NCBI GenBank assembly: GCA_049315325.1
Contig: JBMOKJ010000004.1
Coordinates: 1-64,000 of the forward strand
Length of the DNA: 64,000 bases
Source of the DNA: CAXXIC01 sp049315325
GTDB taxonomy: Bacteria; Bacteroidota; Bacteroidia; Bacteroidales; UBA7332
Reading direction: 5' to 3'
Shown in pieces: positions 31,569 to 41,206 of the stretch (positions are counted from its first letter, which is position 1; each line of letters starts with the position of its first letter). A program made the position numbers and the translations under genes. A model generated the notes under the pieces. The model saw nothing but the letters and a program-made list of their open reading frames with translations, made no database searches and was not told where the DNA came from.

Positions 31569-33203
31569 ATGGCTAAAGAAATTTTATTCAATATTGATGC
31601 CCGCGATCAACTGAAAAAAGGAGTTGATGAATTGGCAAATGCAGTGAAAGTGACCCTTGGACCAAAAGGTCGTAACGTGATTATCGAGAAAAAATTCGGT
31701 GCTCCACATATCACCAAAGACGGTGTAACAGTGGCAAAAGAGATCGAATTGACAGATTCGTTCCAAAACTTGGGAGCTCAACTCGTAAAAGAGGTGGCTT
31801 CTAAAACGGGTGATGATGCGGGTGACGGAACCACAACTGCTACCGTTTTGGCTCAATCAATCGTTTCTGTAGGTTTGAAAAACGTAACTGCCGGAGCTAA
31901 TCCAATGGATTTGAAACGCGGTATCGACAAAGCGGTGATTGAAGTGGTAAAAAGCATCAAAACGCAAGCAAAAACAGTAGGTGAAAACTACGATCAAATT
32001 GAGCAAGTTGCTACTATTTCTGCAAACAACGACGCAGTAATTGGTAAATTGATTGCTGATGCTATGCGCAAAGTTTCGAAAGATGGTGTTATCACCATCG
32101 AAGAGGCTAAAGGAACAGACACAACCATCGAAGTGGTTGAAGGTATGCAGTTCGACCGCGGATACATCTCGCCCTACTTTGTGACCAACACAGAGAAAAT
32201 GGAAGTAGAAATGGAGCGTCCGTATATCTTGATTCACGACAAAAAAGTTTCGAACCTGAAAGAGTTGCTTCCAATTTTGGAACCAGCCGTTCAATCAGGC
32301 CGTCCGCTATTGATTATTGCAGAAGATGTGGATAGTGATGCGTTGACTACTTTGGTAGTGAACCGTTTGCGTGCTAATCTGAAAATCTGTGCAGTGAAAG
32401 CTCCTGGTTTCGGCGATCGCCGCAAAGAGATGTTGGAAGACATTGCTGTTTTGACAGGTGGTATTGTTATCTCTGAAGAAAAAGGCATCAAATTGGAGCA
32501 AACTACCCTCGAAATGTTAGGTACTGCCGAAAAAGTGACTGTAAACAAAGACAATACCGTGATTGTAAACGGTGCAGGTGCGAAAGATTCGATCGGCAAC
32601 CGTGTGAATCAAATCAAAGCTCAAATCGCGTCTACAACATCAGATTACGACCGCGAAAAATTGCAAGAACGCCTTGCTAAATTAGCTGGTGGCGTTGCTG
32701 TGCTTTACGTAGGTGCTGCTTCTGAGGTAGAGATGAAAGAGAAAAAAGACCGCGTAGACGATGCATTGTGTGCAACTCGTGCTGCTATTGAAGAAGGTAT
32801 CGTTCCTGGAGGTGGTGTTGCGTACATCCGTGCCATCGAAGTAATCGAAAACCTCAAAGGCGTAAACGAAGACGAATCGACTGGTATCGAAATAATCAAA
32901 CGTGCCATCGAAGAGCCGTTGCGTCAGATTGTGTTCAATGCAGGTCGCGAAGGTGCTGTTGTGGTGCAAAAAGTGCGCGAAGGCAAAGACGACTATGGAT
33001 ACAATGCACGCACAGATGTGTACGAAAACTTCTTTGCAGCTGGTGTAGTTGATCCTGCGAAAGTGACTCGTGTAGCGTTGGAAAATGCGGCTTCTATTGC
33101 CGGAATGTTCCTCACTACCGAATGTGTAATTGTAGATAAGAAAGAAGAGAATGCAATGCCTCCAATGTCTCCAGGAATGGGCGGCATGGGTGGAATGATG
33201 TAA
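31569..33203 (+). CDS. groEL: Chaperonin GroEL
   Basis: A 544-residue chaperonin of normal length. ATP-site stretches include TLGPKGRNVIIEKKFG, KDGVTVAKEIEL and GDGTTTATVLAQSIV, and the C-terminal tail ends in GGM repeats (GMGGMGGMM). It folds proteins in a chamber with GroES. A terminator follows 24 bases after the stop. Confidence 0.98.
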   Translation: MAKEILFNIDARDQLKKGVDELANAVKVTLGPKGRNVIIEKKFGAPHITKDGVTVAKEIELTDSFQNLGAQLVKEVASKTGDDAGDGTTTATVLAQSIVSVGLKNVTAGANPMDLKRGIDKAVIEVVKSIKTQAKTVGENYDQIEQVATISANNDAVIGKLIADAMRKVSKDGVITIEEAKGTDTTIEVVEGMQFDRGYISPYFVTNTEKMEVEMERPYILIHDKKVSNLKELLPILEPAVQSGRPLLIIAEDVDSDALTTLVVNRLRANLKICAVKAPGFGDRRKEMLEDIAVLTGGIVISEEKGIKLEQTTLEMLGTAEKVTVNKDNTVIVNGAGAKDSIGNRVNQIKAQIASTTSDYDREKLQERLAKLAGGVAVLYVGAASEVEMKEKKDRVDDALCATRAAIEEGIVPGGGVAYIRAIEVIENLKGVNEDESTGIEIIKRAIEEPLRQIVFNAGREGAVVVQKVREGKDDYGYNARTDVYENFFAAGVVDPAKVTRVALENAASIAGMFLTTECVIVDKKEENAMPPMSPGMGGMGGMM

Positions 33204-33226
33204 TCAAACCTATCTTTTGAAATATT

Positions 33227-33264
33227 AAACCCTCAAGGCTCGAAAGCTTTGAGGGTTTATTTTT
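33227..33264 (+). terminator. Terminator of groES-groEL
   Basis: AAACCCTCAA with TTGAGGGTTT plus an inner AGCC/GGCT-like extension and tetraloop CGAA, followed by ATTTTTG. The inverted A-run is weak, so mainly plus-strand use. Confidence 0.85.
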
Positions 33265-33275
33265 GTTGGGAAATT

Positions 33276-34685
33276 TTACCGTAACTGCCGACACTTTGTC
33301 TGAATCAGAACTCCGCCTTTCAGGCGTTTGAAGTCGCTTGACGATTTCAGCATTTGAAGTTCAGAACGAGCAATCGCCGATTTGAATGACAATCCTGTGA
33401 TTTGTTGTAAAGCAGTTGCCAACTGACCTTCGTGTGTATCACCAAAATCGTGATAAACATCGTCGTCGGCTAACGTATTTGGAATAAAGCCTTTGGTAAA
33501 ATCGCTTTCGTGCTTGCTGTTGTAGTATTTCAGAATGATGGGTAGAATTGCCAACTTATTTGATTTGTTCACATCGTCGTAGATGAGCGTTGAACCTACG
33601 TTTTTGCCAATCGTTGTGTCGCCAATCAGCACCACATTCATAAAGGGTTTTAGTCCGTTAATAACCATTTCGCTGGCTGACGCTGTGTGGTCTCCAGTCA
33701 ATACAAACATGCGGCTGAGGCGATTGCCTACATTTTGAACTGGAATATTATTAATCGTTGTACTGAAATAGTCGTGAAACGGATCTTCGTTCGGATATTG
33801 GCTTTTGAACTGGCTACTGGTGAAGTATGAGGTCAAATTAGCATTGTAGTCGATAATTGTGAGCAGTTTGTTTGTTGTTAGATTCGGCACAATCATACTC
33901 GCCAGATTGACTGCTGAATTAATTGCTCCACCACTGTTGTAGCGCAAATCGAGTATCAGTTCTGATATACCTTGCTGATTGAATCGTCCGAACGCTTCGT
34001 TGAGTTTCAAGTCGTATTTTAGTGTTTTGTCTCCCGCATCTTGCGCAAAAAAGTTGTAAACTAAATATCCAATTTTAGTCGAATTGATGGTGTAAACCGA
34101 ATCAAGAAATACAGGATTCTCTTGGTAATTGAACGATTTTGCAACAATTTTGTCCGATGCTGGAACAATAGTGTGGTTTACTACATCTCCCATTGCAAGT
34201 GTCACATTCGGAGTGTTATCGAAAAGTGAATTTAGCAGACTTTGGTAGTTTGTTAAGTTCATTTGTGTACCATTAATTTTCGTGAAAACTTGCCCGCGTT
34301 TGAGCCCAATTTGTGAAGCACTTGTTCCCTTTTTAATATAACGAATAATACCAACTACATCGGTCTTATTATCCAAGAGTGCAAGAACAAAGTCAAAACC
34401 AACATCGGCACTGCTTACTCCACTTAATTCGTTGGCAATAGTTTGGTAATCTTCGAAAATTGCAGAAAACCGATCTTCCTGATTCTTTAAAGATTTAAAA
34501 TAGTCGGTCGGGCTGATTAATTTCGAAACCGACATTGGCATTGTCGTATTCCACAAATAATAGCCAGACATATTGTCTAAAATCCAATTATTTACGTACG
34601 TGTTGTCAACGCCGGTTGAGGTACTTTCGTCGTGACAACTCCAAATAGAGAGTGCAACTACAATCAGGATGATTAATTTTTTCAT
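33276..34685 (-). CDS. S41-family peptidase lipoprotein
   Basis: A 469-residue C-terminal-processing-type protease with lipobox (IWSC, Cys17). A PDZ-like segment (GLKRGQVFTKINGTQMNLTNYQ) precedes the S41 domain: LILDLRYNSGGAINSAVNLASMI, then the catalytic serine in DHTASASEMVINGL and Lys in IGDTTIGKNVGSTL. Anchored in the membrane facing the periplasm or outside. The substrate is unknown. It is 18 bases downstream of tilS. Confidence 0.9.
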   Translation of the reverse strand: MKKLIILIVVALSIWSCHDESTSTGVDNTYVNNWILDNMSGYYLWNTTMPMSVSKLISPTDYFKSLKNQEDRFSAIFEDYQTIANELSGVSSADVGFDFVLALLDNKTDVVGIIRYIKKGTSASQIGLKRGQVFTKINGTQMNLTNYQSLLNSLFDNTPNVTLAMGDVVNHTIVPASDKIVAKSFNYQENPVFLDSVYTINSTKIGYLVYNFFAQDAGDKTLKYDLKLNEAFGRFNQQGISELILDLRYNSGGAINSAVNLASMIVPNLTTNKLLTIIDYNANLTSYFTSSQFKSQYPNEDPFHDYFSTTINNIPVQNVGNRLSRMFVLTGDHTASASEMVINGLKPFMNVVLIGDTTIGKNVGSTLIYDDVNKSNKLAILPIILKYYNSKHESDFTKGFIPNTLADDDVYHDFGDTHEGQLATALQQITGLSFKSAIARSELQMLKSSSDFKRLKGGVLIQTKCRQLR

Positions 34686-34703
34686 TTTTGGGATTTTACT
34701 TTT

Positions 34704-36023
34704 TTATTGTTGTACTATTTTAAAAACCCTTTTTGTCTGGTCGCTTATTCTGAATCGGTTGTCGCTGCGTTCGCCTACAATCCATATTATATCGTCACTG
34801 GAAAAGAGTAGCCATGCCTCCTCTTTTTGATGGAGATTATATTTATGGTCAGTAAAGTAGTCGCTTAGTTTTTTCTTGCCGTTCATGCCGAATGGAACAA
34901 ACCAATCGCTTTGCTGCCATCGACGAAGCTTGAGCGGAAATTCCAATTTGTCAAAGTCGAAATAAGCCATGTTTTTGTTTTTGTCGATCGATAAATCGGC
35001 AAGTTCAACGATTTGAAAAGTTAGATTAATCGGTTGATTAATAGCTGATTCATTTGTCGTAATGAAGTATTCGACAGAGCTATTCTCTTCCTTTTTCTTA
35101 ATAATCAACTCTCCTCGATCTTTCACCAAAATATATTCAGTTGAGTGAAATGTTTTGCCAGAAATACCTCGAAGAGAAGCAAAAACCTCTTCGCAAACAG
35201 AGCGGTTAAACCCATAAGGTTGTAACAATTCGAATAGGAGTGTCGACGGTTCGGAAAAACTGAGAAGTTTATCAATTGAAATCAGTGTTTTGTTTTCGGT
35301 TTCTGTCACAACTTCTGCACGCTGTTTCTCGATTTCTGCCAAATAAATTTGTTCTACACTGCGGAGATTATCACTTGTTCGCTCGATTGTCTCTCGCACA
35401 GAAGGATTAATCTCTTCTAGTTTTGGTAAGATTTCTAAACGAATTTTATTACGCAAATAGATTGTTTCGGCATTGGTTCCGTCAGTGACAAAGGGCAATT
35501 CGTGTTGTGTAATGTATTCTTCAATTTCGTTGCGATTGACGCATAAAAATGGTCGAATAATATGTCCGTTTCGAGGCACAATACCCGTTAAACCACGAAT
35601 GCCTGTTCCACGAATCAAATTGAGCAATAACGTCTCTACTGAATCGTCGCGGTGATGTGCCACACAAATATCGTCAGCAGAATGCAGAATACGGAGCTGT
35701 TCAAACCAGTTGTAGCGCAATTCTCTTGCAGCCATTTCGATCGAAATCTTCTTTGCATTGGCAATTTGCTCGGTGTCAAAGTTGATAATTTCAAGAGGAA
35801 TTTGGAATTTTTGGCAGAACTCATGAACGAATTTTTCGTCGCGGTTCGACTCTTCTCCTCGCAAGTGAAAGTTGCAATGAGCTCCAACGCATTTATAACC
35901 ATTTGTATGAAGGTAATGGAGCAATGCAACAGAATCGGCACCACCGCTCACACCAACAATCACTTTCGAAGCGTTTGTCAGTAGTTGATGTTTAGAAATG
36001 AAGTCGGTGACTTTTTGTTTCAC
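34704..36023 (-). CDS. tilS: tRNA(Ile)-lysidine synthetase
   Basis: A 439-residue enzyme that adds lysine to C34 of tRNA-Ile(CAU). The PP-loop is VSGGADSVALLHYL near residue 26. HHRDDSVETLLLNLIRGTGIRGLTG is characteristic, and the C-terminal TilS domain has LKLRRWQQSDWFVPFGMNGKKKLSDYFTD. Essential for decoding AUA. The S41 protease gene follows it. Confidence 0.95.
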   Translation of the reverse strand: MKQKVTDFISKHQLLTNASKVIVGVSGGADSVALLHYLHTNGYKCVGAHCNFHLRGEESNRDEKFVHEFCQKFQIPLEIINFDTEQIANAKKISIEMAARELRYNWFEQLRILHSADDICVAHHRDDSVETLLLNLIRGTGIRGLTGIVPRNGHIIRPFLCVNRNEIEEYITQHELPFVTDGTNAETIYLRNKIRLEILPKLEEINPSVRETIERTSDNLRSVEQIYLAEIEKQRAEVVTETENKTLISIDKLLSFSEPSTLLFELLQPYGFNRSVCEEVFASLRGISGKTFHSTEYILVKDRGELIIKKKEENSSVEYFITTNESAINQPINLTFQIVELADLSIDKNKNMAYFDFDKLEFPLKLRRWQQSDWFVPFGMNGKKKLSDYFTDHKYNLHQKEEAWLLFSSDDIIWIVGERSDNRFRISDQTKRVFKIVQQ

Positions 36024-36067
36024 GATAATTGACTTGATATTTGCAAATGTAAAGAGATTATGGGAAT

Positions 36068-36100
36068 AAAAAAAACCTGACCGATAAATTCCGGTCAGGT
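36068..36100 (-). terminator. Terminator of grpE-dnaJ
   Basis: Stem ACCTGACCG (36075-36083) and CGGTCAGGT (36092-36100). On the minus strand the following T run corresponds to the A run at 36068-36075. Confidence 0.85.
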
Positions 36101-36133
36101 ATATTAATGTATGATTTAGAAAATTAAATTTCG

Positions 36134-37297
36134 CTAATCAAACAAATGTTTGAATTTTCGGAAGAAGCTTTCTTTTTTCTCGGTCGACGGCTCGAAGTTG
36201 TTCGAATCTTGTAGTTTCTCCATTGTTTTTTTCTCTTCATTGCTGAGATTCTCGGGAATATACACGCTGATGTTAACCAACAAATCCCCCGTTCCATAAC
36301 GATTCACACTAGGTAGCCCTTTTCCTCTTAATCGAAGAATTTTTCCAGGCTGGGTTCCCGGATCTATCTTTACTTTCACTTTGCCGTTCACCGTTGGCAC
36401 TTCGATATTTGCACCCAAAGCTGCCGTTGGAACACTCAGTAACAAGTTGTAGATCAGATCATTTTCGTCCCGAGTCAACTCTGGGTGATCTTCCTCCTCT
36501 ACTACGATGAGTAGGTCTCCGTTCATTCCACCACGTCGTGCTGCATTTCCTCGTCCGCTCATCGAAAGTTGCATCCCTTCGGCGACACCTGCAGGAATGT
36601 TCATTGTTATCACCTCGTCATCGCGAGTAATTCCTTCACCAGTACAGTGAGTACATTTCTTGGTAATGATTTTTCCTTCACCACTACACGTCGGGCAAGC
36701 TGCAGAGGTTTGCATTCTCCCTAAAATGGTATTCTGTATTCGAGTCACTTGTCCACTACCTTTACACGTATCGCATGTAGAGTAGGAACTGCCATCTTCG
36801 GCACCTGTGCCTTTGCAATGTGAGCAAGAGACATATTTTTTGACTTTGATTTTCTTTTCTACACCGGTAGAAATCTCTTTAAGTGAGAGTTTAACTTTCA
36901 CTCGAAGGTCGCTTCCGCGGTTTACTTGTCGACCACCGCCGCCAAATCCGCCAAATCCGCTAAATCCTCCGCTACCACCAAAGTGACCGCCGAAAATATC
37001 GCCAAAGTGTGAGAAAATATCGTCCATCGACATGCCTTGTCCGCTAAATCCACCACCGCCACCAGCACCACCAACTCCTTGATGGCCAAATCTGTCGTAG
37101 CGGGTGCGTTTGTCTTGATCGCTCAGCACTTCGTAAGCCTCGGCAGCCTCTTTGAATTTCTCTTCCGAAACTTTATCGCCAGGGTTTTTGTCGGGGTGAA
37201 ACTCGATAGCTTTCTTGCGATACGCTTTTTTTATCTCGTCGGCTGAAGCTGTTTTGGCAACGCCAAGTATTTCATAAAAATCTCTTTTTGTTGACAT
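36134..37297 (-). CDS. dnaJ: Chaperone DnaJ
   Basis: A 387-residue type I Hsp40. J domain at 1-70 with HPD (EFHPDKNPGD), a Gly/Phe-rich linker at about 75-130, four zinc motifs CSHCKGTG, CDTCKGSG, CPTCSGEG and CTHCTGEG, then the client-binding C-domain. It stimulates DnaK ATPase and delivers substrates. dnaK is not in the window. It starts three bases after grpE. Confidence 0.97.
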   Translation of the reverse strand: MSTKRDFYEILGVAKTASADEIKKAYRKKAIEFHPDKNPGDKVSEEKFKEAAEAYEVLSDQDKRTRYDRFGHQGVGGAGGGGGFSGQGMSMDDIFSHFGDIFGGHFGGSGGFSGFGGFGGGGRQVNRGSDLRVKVKLSLKEISTGVEKKIKVKKYVSCSHCKGTGAEDGSSYSTCDTCKGSGQVTRIQNTILGRMQTSAACPTCSGEGKIITKKCTHCTGEGITRDDEVITMNIPAGVAEGMQLSMSGRGNAARRGGMNGDLLIVVEEEDHPELTRDENDLIYNLLLSVPTAALGANIEVPTVNGKVKVKIDPGTQPGKILRLRGKGLPSVNRYGTGDLLVNISVYIPENLSNEEKKTMEKLQDSNNFEPSTEKKESFFRKFKHLFD

Positions 37298-37300
37298 AAA

Positions 37301-37897
37301 TTATTCTCCTACAACCACTTTAGCAAAACGTATAACTTTTTCATTGAGCAAATAACCTTTCTGCACACAGTCGATGATTTTGCCTTTCAATTCTTCGGAC
37401 GGTGCAGGAATGGTCGTAATTGCTTCGTGATATTCTGTGTCAAATGCCGCATTTTCAGTTTCAATAGCTGTCACGTTGCTTTGTTTTAAGAAATCACTGA
37501 ATTTTGTGTAAATCAGTCCAATTCCATCTACTACAGCTTGCATATCGGTCGCGTTTTCGAGTACGCTCATTGCACGCTCGAAGTCATCAACGACAGGCAA
37601 AATGCGCACTAAAGTACTTTCACCGCCATTCTTTATCAAATCGCTTTTTTCTTTGAGCGTGCGTTTGCGGTAGTTGTCAAACTCTGCCATCAGTCTGAGG
37701 TGCGAATTGCTCAAATCTGCATATTTTAATTTTAGATCAGCTAATTCTGCTGCCACTTTGTCCGATTCTGATAGTTCAGCCGCATTTTCTTGTCCTTCGA
37801 CATTCTCTTCGCTTTGAGGTGTTTCGTTTTGTTTAACTTCCTCATTTTCTGTATTATGCGTTCTTTTTGAATCTTTGTGTTCGTTTTTTAGGCTCAT
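37301..37897 (-). CDS. grpE: Nucleotide exchange factor GrpE
   Basis: A 198-residue GrpE. The first 60 residues are charged and low-complexity; then a coiled coil (ELADLKLKYADLSNSHLRLMAEFDNYRKRT) and the beta domain (PVVDDFERAM, AITTIPAPSEELKGKIIDCVQKGYLLNEKVIRFAKVVV). It releases ADP from DnaK. A TAATTTTG -7 box on the minus strand (37947-37954) may be its promoter. Confidence 0.95.
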   Translation of the reverse strand: MSLKNEHKDSKRTHNTENEEVKQNETPQSEENVEGQENAAELSESDKVAAELADLKLKYADLSNSHLRLMAEFDNYRKRTLKEKSDLIKNGGESTLVRILPVVDDFERAMSVLENATDMQAVVDGIGLIYTKFSDFLKQSNVTAIETENAAFDTEYHEAITTIPAPSEELKGKIIDCVQKGYLLNEKVIRFAKVVVGE

Positions 37898-37946
37898 ATT
37901 TTCAGTTCATTGATTTTTCTATAAATAGTAATAGCAAAAAGTTTGC

Positions 37947-37954
37947 CAAAATTA
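37947..37954 (-). promoter_or_regulatory. -7 box of grpE-dnaJ
   Basis: TAATTTTG on the minus strand fits TAnnTTTG, 50 bases upstream of grpE. A -33 box is not clear. Confidence 0.35.
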
Positions 37955-37981
37955 GTCAATTCGATAAATTTTAAATAGAAA

Positions 37982-38029
37982 GTGCCAATATGCCAATTTT
38001 TCGACAATTGAAAAATAGCTTATTGGCAC
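37982..38029. repeat. GGCAC-word hairpin downstream of ABC permease
   Basis: Outer arms GTGCCAATA and TATTGGCAC and inner arms ATTTTTC and GAAAAAT make a long hairpin; the words match the TTGGCACATT repeats elsewhere in the window. It lies 24 bases past the permease stop and may end that transcript. Confidence 0.55.
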
Positions 38030-38052
38030 AATTATACGTTTAACTAAATTAT

Positions 38053-39306
38053 TTATTCGTAATGTAGTGCTTCGATAGGTTTGATGCTAACTGCCTTTTT
38101 TGCCGGAAAATAACCCGCTAATACACCTGCCAAAATCAGTAAAAAAGTAGCAAGTAGCGCAATATTCATATCGACCGTTGGGTTGGCAAAAATACTCATT
38201 TCGGCATCTGGCGGCGTGTTTTGTTTGATAATAAAACTTGCTGTTTCGGTGAGAGCAATACCTGCCGACATCCCAAAGAAGCCAAAAGATGCTGTTATGA
38301 TTATCGATTCTAGAACAATCAATTTCAGAATCGAGAGTGGGCTTGCACCTATCGCTTTACGAATTCCAAACTCTTTTGTTCGTTCTTTTACGGTGATGAG
38401 CATAATGTTGCTTACTCCCACAATTCCAGCGATTAGGGTACCGATTCCAATTATCCAGAGAAAGAGATTGATGGCGTTGAAAATTCCCATCGTTTGCAGA
38501 AATCCTTGAAGTTTATTCCAAATCCAAAGCGCATTGTTGTCTGTCGGGTCAAATTGATGAAGCCGTCCCATTCTACCACGAAGAAGTTCTTCGTAGTCTT
38601 TGTTCTCTTTTTCTGTATAAAGCCCAGTGACGGTCATTTCCAGATTGCCATAACCATCTTTTTCATTGTTGTAAATCGCCAAAGCAGTTGTAAATGGAAT
38701 GAGAGCGTCGCGACTGTCTTCTGCTCGTTTTGTGGTGTAAACACCTATTACTTGATAAACCAACTTTCCTGCGTTAATGTATTGTCCCACAGGATTATTT
38801 TCTTTGAAAAGCACCTCACTCATTCGTTTCGAAATGACCATCACCTTGCGGTTTTCATTTAAATCGAGTTGATTGATGTAGCGGCCAAAACCTGGAACAA
38901 TCTTGATGTTTTCTATCGACTTATAGCTTTCGTTTACCCCTTTTAATGAGTAGGAACCGTACTCTTTTCCGTGAGCTAGTGTTGTGTTTTGAATATTGAT
39001 GGTTGCAGCAGTTTTATCTACATTTGGCAACTGATTTTTTAGCATGAAGAGGTCGTCTTTAGTGAATTTCACCCGTCTTCCTTTTTGCAGCCCTTCAAAA
39101 GTTTTGGTTGTGTTACCCGGCCACATGAAAATTGAATTAGTCGATTCACCTTCGAAGTTTTGCATCACGCCATTTTTCAGTCCATTACCAGCACCAAGCA
39201 GAACAATGAGCATAAATATTCCCCAAGCGACGGAGAATCCGGTCAGAAAAGTGCGAAGACGATTCTTATTGAGTGCTTCAAATATTTCTCTCCAGAGATC
39301 CATCAT
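38053..39306 (-). CDS. MacB/FtsX-type ABC transporter permease
   Basis: A 417-residue membrane protein with one N-terminal helix (AWGIFMLIVLLGAGNGL), a periplasmic MacB_PCD domain (FEGESTNSIFMWPGNTTKTFEGLQKGRR onwards) and three C-terminal helices (FtsX domain: LITVKERTKEFGIRKAIGASPLSILKLIVLESIIIT). It pairs with the ATPase gene, overlapping it by four bases. Substrate export or lipoprotein-release work is possible; no membrane-fusion partner is adjacent. Confidence 0.92.
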   Translation of the reverse strand: MMDLWREIFEALNKNRLRTFLTGFSVAWGIFMLIVLLGAGNGLKNGVMQNFEGESTNSIFMWPGNTTKTFEGLQKGRRVKFTKDDLFMLKNQLPNVDKTAATINIQNTTLAHGKEYGSYSLKGVNESYKSIENIKIVPGFGRYINQLDLNENRKVMVISKRMSEVLFKENNPVGQYINAGKLVYQVIGVYTTKRAEDSRDALIPFTTALAIYNNEKDGYGNLEMTVTGLYTEKENKDYEELLRGRMGRLHQFDPTDNNALWIWNKLQGFLQTMGIFNAINLFLWIIGIGTLIAGIVGVSNIMLITVKERTKEFGIRKAIGASPLSILKLIVLESIIITASFGFFGMSAGIALTETASFIIKQNTPPDAEMSIFANPTVDMNIALLATFLLILAGVLAGYFPAKKAVSIKPIEALHYE

Positions 39307-39959
39307 TCTATTACTCCATCTTTAAGTCGAATAATACGTTGTGTTTGGTTTGCGATATCTGCTTCGTGAGTCACAAGAATCATTGTCATTCCTTGTTGAT
39401 TGACATCGCGCAAAATAGTCATTACTTCTTCAGATGTGACGCTGTCGAGCGCACCGGTTGGTTCATCGGCAAGTATGATTTGCGGATTTGAGATCAACGC
39501 ACGAGCAATCGCTACACGCTGTTTTTGTCCGCCCGAAAGCTGGTTTGGCAAGTGATGCGCCCACTCTTTCAGTCCAAGACGATCGAGGTATTCGAGGGCA
39601 ATCGCATTCCGTTTTTTTCGGCTAATATTCTGATAATAAAGTGGAAGAGCCACATTTTCCATTGCATTTTTAAATGAAATCAAGTTGAACGATTGGAAGA
39701 TAAATCCAATCATCTGGTTGCGGTATTCAGCTGATTTTGTCTCAGAAAGATTTTTAATCAACTTTCCGTTGAGGTAATAATTCCCATCGTCGTAACTGTC
39801 GAGGATTCCGAGAATGTTTAGCAGGGTTGATTTTCCAGATCCCGAAGATCCCATAATGGAGACAAAGTCACCTCTATTAATGGTTAGTTCAATGCCCTTG
39901 AGCACGTGCAAGGGAGCACCGTTGTTGTAGGTTTTGTTGACGTTTTCTAAAACAATCAT
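39303..39959 (-). CDS. ABC transporter ATP-binding protein (LolD/MacB type)
   Basis: A 218-residue ATPase. Walker A GSSGSGKSTLL, Q-loop with FIFQSFNLI, signature LSGGQKQRVAIARAL, Walker B IILADEPTGALD and the switch His in LVTHEAD. It drives the permease encoded just downstream. A TACATTTG -7 box on the minus strand at 40003-40010 lies upstream. Confidence 0.95.
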   Translation of the reverse strand: MIVLENVNKTYNNGAPLHVLKGIELTINRGDFVSIMGSSGSGKSTLLNILGILDSYDDGNYYLNGKLIKNLSETKSAEYRNQMIGFIFQSFNLISFKNAMENVALPLYYQNISRKKRNAIALEYLDRLGLKEWAHHLPNQLSGGQKQRVAIARALISNPQIILADEPTGALDSVTSEEVMTILRDVNQQGMTMILVTHEADIANQTQRIIRLKDGVIE

Positions 39960-40002
39960 AACTGAATCTCTTAATGGGTGTTGTGTGGACTGATGATGGT
40001 GG

Positions 40003-40010
40003 CAAATGTA
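40003..40010 (-). promoter_or_regulatory. -7 box of the ABC transporter genes
   Basis: TACATTTG on the minus strand fits TAnnTTTG, 44 bases upstream of the ATPase start. Confidence 0.4.
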
Positions 40011-40253
40011 GTCAAATTTCTGATTTGCAATAGTTATAGCAAGGTTATTTTAGTAATCAAAATCTAAATAAATTGTAAAATTAAATTCAGTCAAAAGAAC
40101 CAAGATGAAAGAAATAGCTAGACAATAGGAGTGTTTTAAACTCTAATTTAGCTGCGATTATGAACCTTTGATTAGGGTAGAAATAAGGCTGATTTTGCTA
40201 ATTTACAATGAGAAAAAATCTTATGGTAGTGATTTCCTTAATCTAGCTTTTAC

Positions 40254-40286
40254 AAAAAAAAGCCTTCGGTTCAATACCGAAGGCTT
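40254..40286 (-). terminator. Terminator of ahpC
   Basis: AGCCTTCGGT (40261-40270) pairs with ACCGAAGGCT (40276-40285). On the minus strand it is followed by a T run, the complement of the A run at 40254-40261. Confidence 0.9.
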
Positions 40287-40307
40287 AATCTTATTGAGGT
40301 TGGCAGC

Positions 40308-40940
40308 TTATTTTTCTCCCAAATATTTTGCAATACCATCTTGTGTAGCTTGCAAGCCTTTGTCTCCTTTGTGCCATCCAGCAGGACAAACTTCGCCATG
40401 CTCTTCTGTGAACTGAAGCGCGTCGATTAAGCGAAGAACTTCGTCAACATTACGGCCTAATGGAAGGTCGTTCACCAATTGGTGACGTACAACGCCTTGT
40501 TTGTCGATAAGGAACAATCCACGGTATGCTTTTGGCTCTCCAACCAAAACAACATTTCCTTCTTCATCGTACTCATCAGCTCCGATCAAAACATCGTATG
40601 CTTTAGAGATGTTAAGCGATTGATCAACAACAAGTGGATATTTAACCCCTTTGATGCCACCTTCTTTTGGCGGTGTTTGCAACCATTTCCAATGAGAAAA
40701 CTCAGAGTCGGTAGAGGCTCCAATTACTACTGTGTTGCGAGCTGCGAATTCAGCAGCTTTTTCTTCGAACGCGATGAGTTCGGTCGGACATACAAACGTG
40801 AAATCGGCTGGATAGAAGAAGAAAACAACATATTTGTCTCCAACGTATTGTTGAAGAGAGAAGTTTTCAACGATTTCACCGCCATTTACTACAGCTTTTG
40901 CATTAAAAGCTGGTGCATTTTTTCCTACTAATACAGACAT
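40308..40940 (-). CDS. ahpC: Peroxiredoxin AhpC/Prx1 type
   Basis: A 210-residue typical 2-Cys peroxiredoxin reducing hydrogen peroxide and organic peroxides. Peroxidatic Cys51 is in FYPADFTFVCPTELIAFEE and resolving Cys185 in EHGEVCPAGWHKG. The longer C-terminal tail and VNDLPLGRNVDEVLRLIDALQF place it in the Prx1/AhpC group. ahpF is not adjacent, so the reductant is unknown. A 15-base palindrome lies 32 bases upstream of the start. Confidence 0.95.
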   Translation of the reverse strand: MSVLVGKNAPAFNAKAVVNGGEIVENFSLQQYVGDKYVVFFFYPADFTFVCPTELIAFEEKAAEFAARNTVVIGASTDSEFSHWKWLQTPPKEGGIKGVKYPLVVDQSLNISKAYDVLIGADEYDEEGNVVLVGEPKAYRGLFLIDKQGVVRHQLVNDLPLGRNVDEVLRLIDALQFTEEHGEVCPAGWHKGDKGLQATQDGIAKYLGEK

Positions 40941-40971
40941 AATTTTTACTATTTATATGGATAAAATTTTA

Positions 40972-40986
40972 GTTTGATAATCAAAC
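40972..40986. promoter_or_regulatory. Palindrome upstream of ahpC
   Basis: GTTTGATAATCAAAC is a perfect 15-base palindrome 32 bases upstream of the ahpC start. It may be an operator for a redox regulator; the regulator is unknown. Confidence 0.35.
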
Positions 40987-41206
40987 AAGCGATTGAACCA
41001 TTCTGTTCAGAATTTATTTGCTAATAAATCTAAAAATTTAAGTGAATATTTTCCTAGAATGTTTATTTCTCATTTCTGGTAAATTTTTTTTTAATTATTT
41101 GAAACTACTATGATAGCTAGAATTGTCATTAATAACAATACTTTTGAATCTCGCTTGGTTAAATTCCTCGAAGATCTGCTTCGAAAATTAGTTGTATTTT
41201 TGTTTT

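Larger units (their letters stand above)
39960..40307. other. Intergenic region between ABC ATPase and ahpC
   Basis: 348 AT-rich bases. It holds the probable ABC-operon -7 box (40003-40010, minus) and the ahpC terminator at the right end. A small plus-strand reading frame starting at 40168 runs into ahpC and is not credible. Confidence 0.5.

Noticed and set aside
40168..40416. An 82-residue plus-strand frame upstream of and into ahpC
   Set aside because: Overlaps the ahpC terminator and 3' coding region on the other strand and has no recognisable content.
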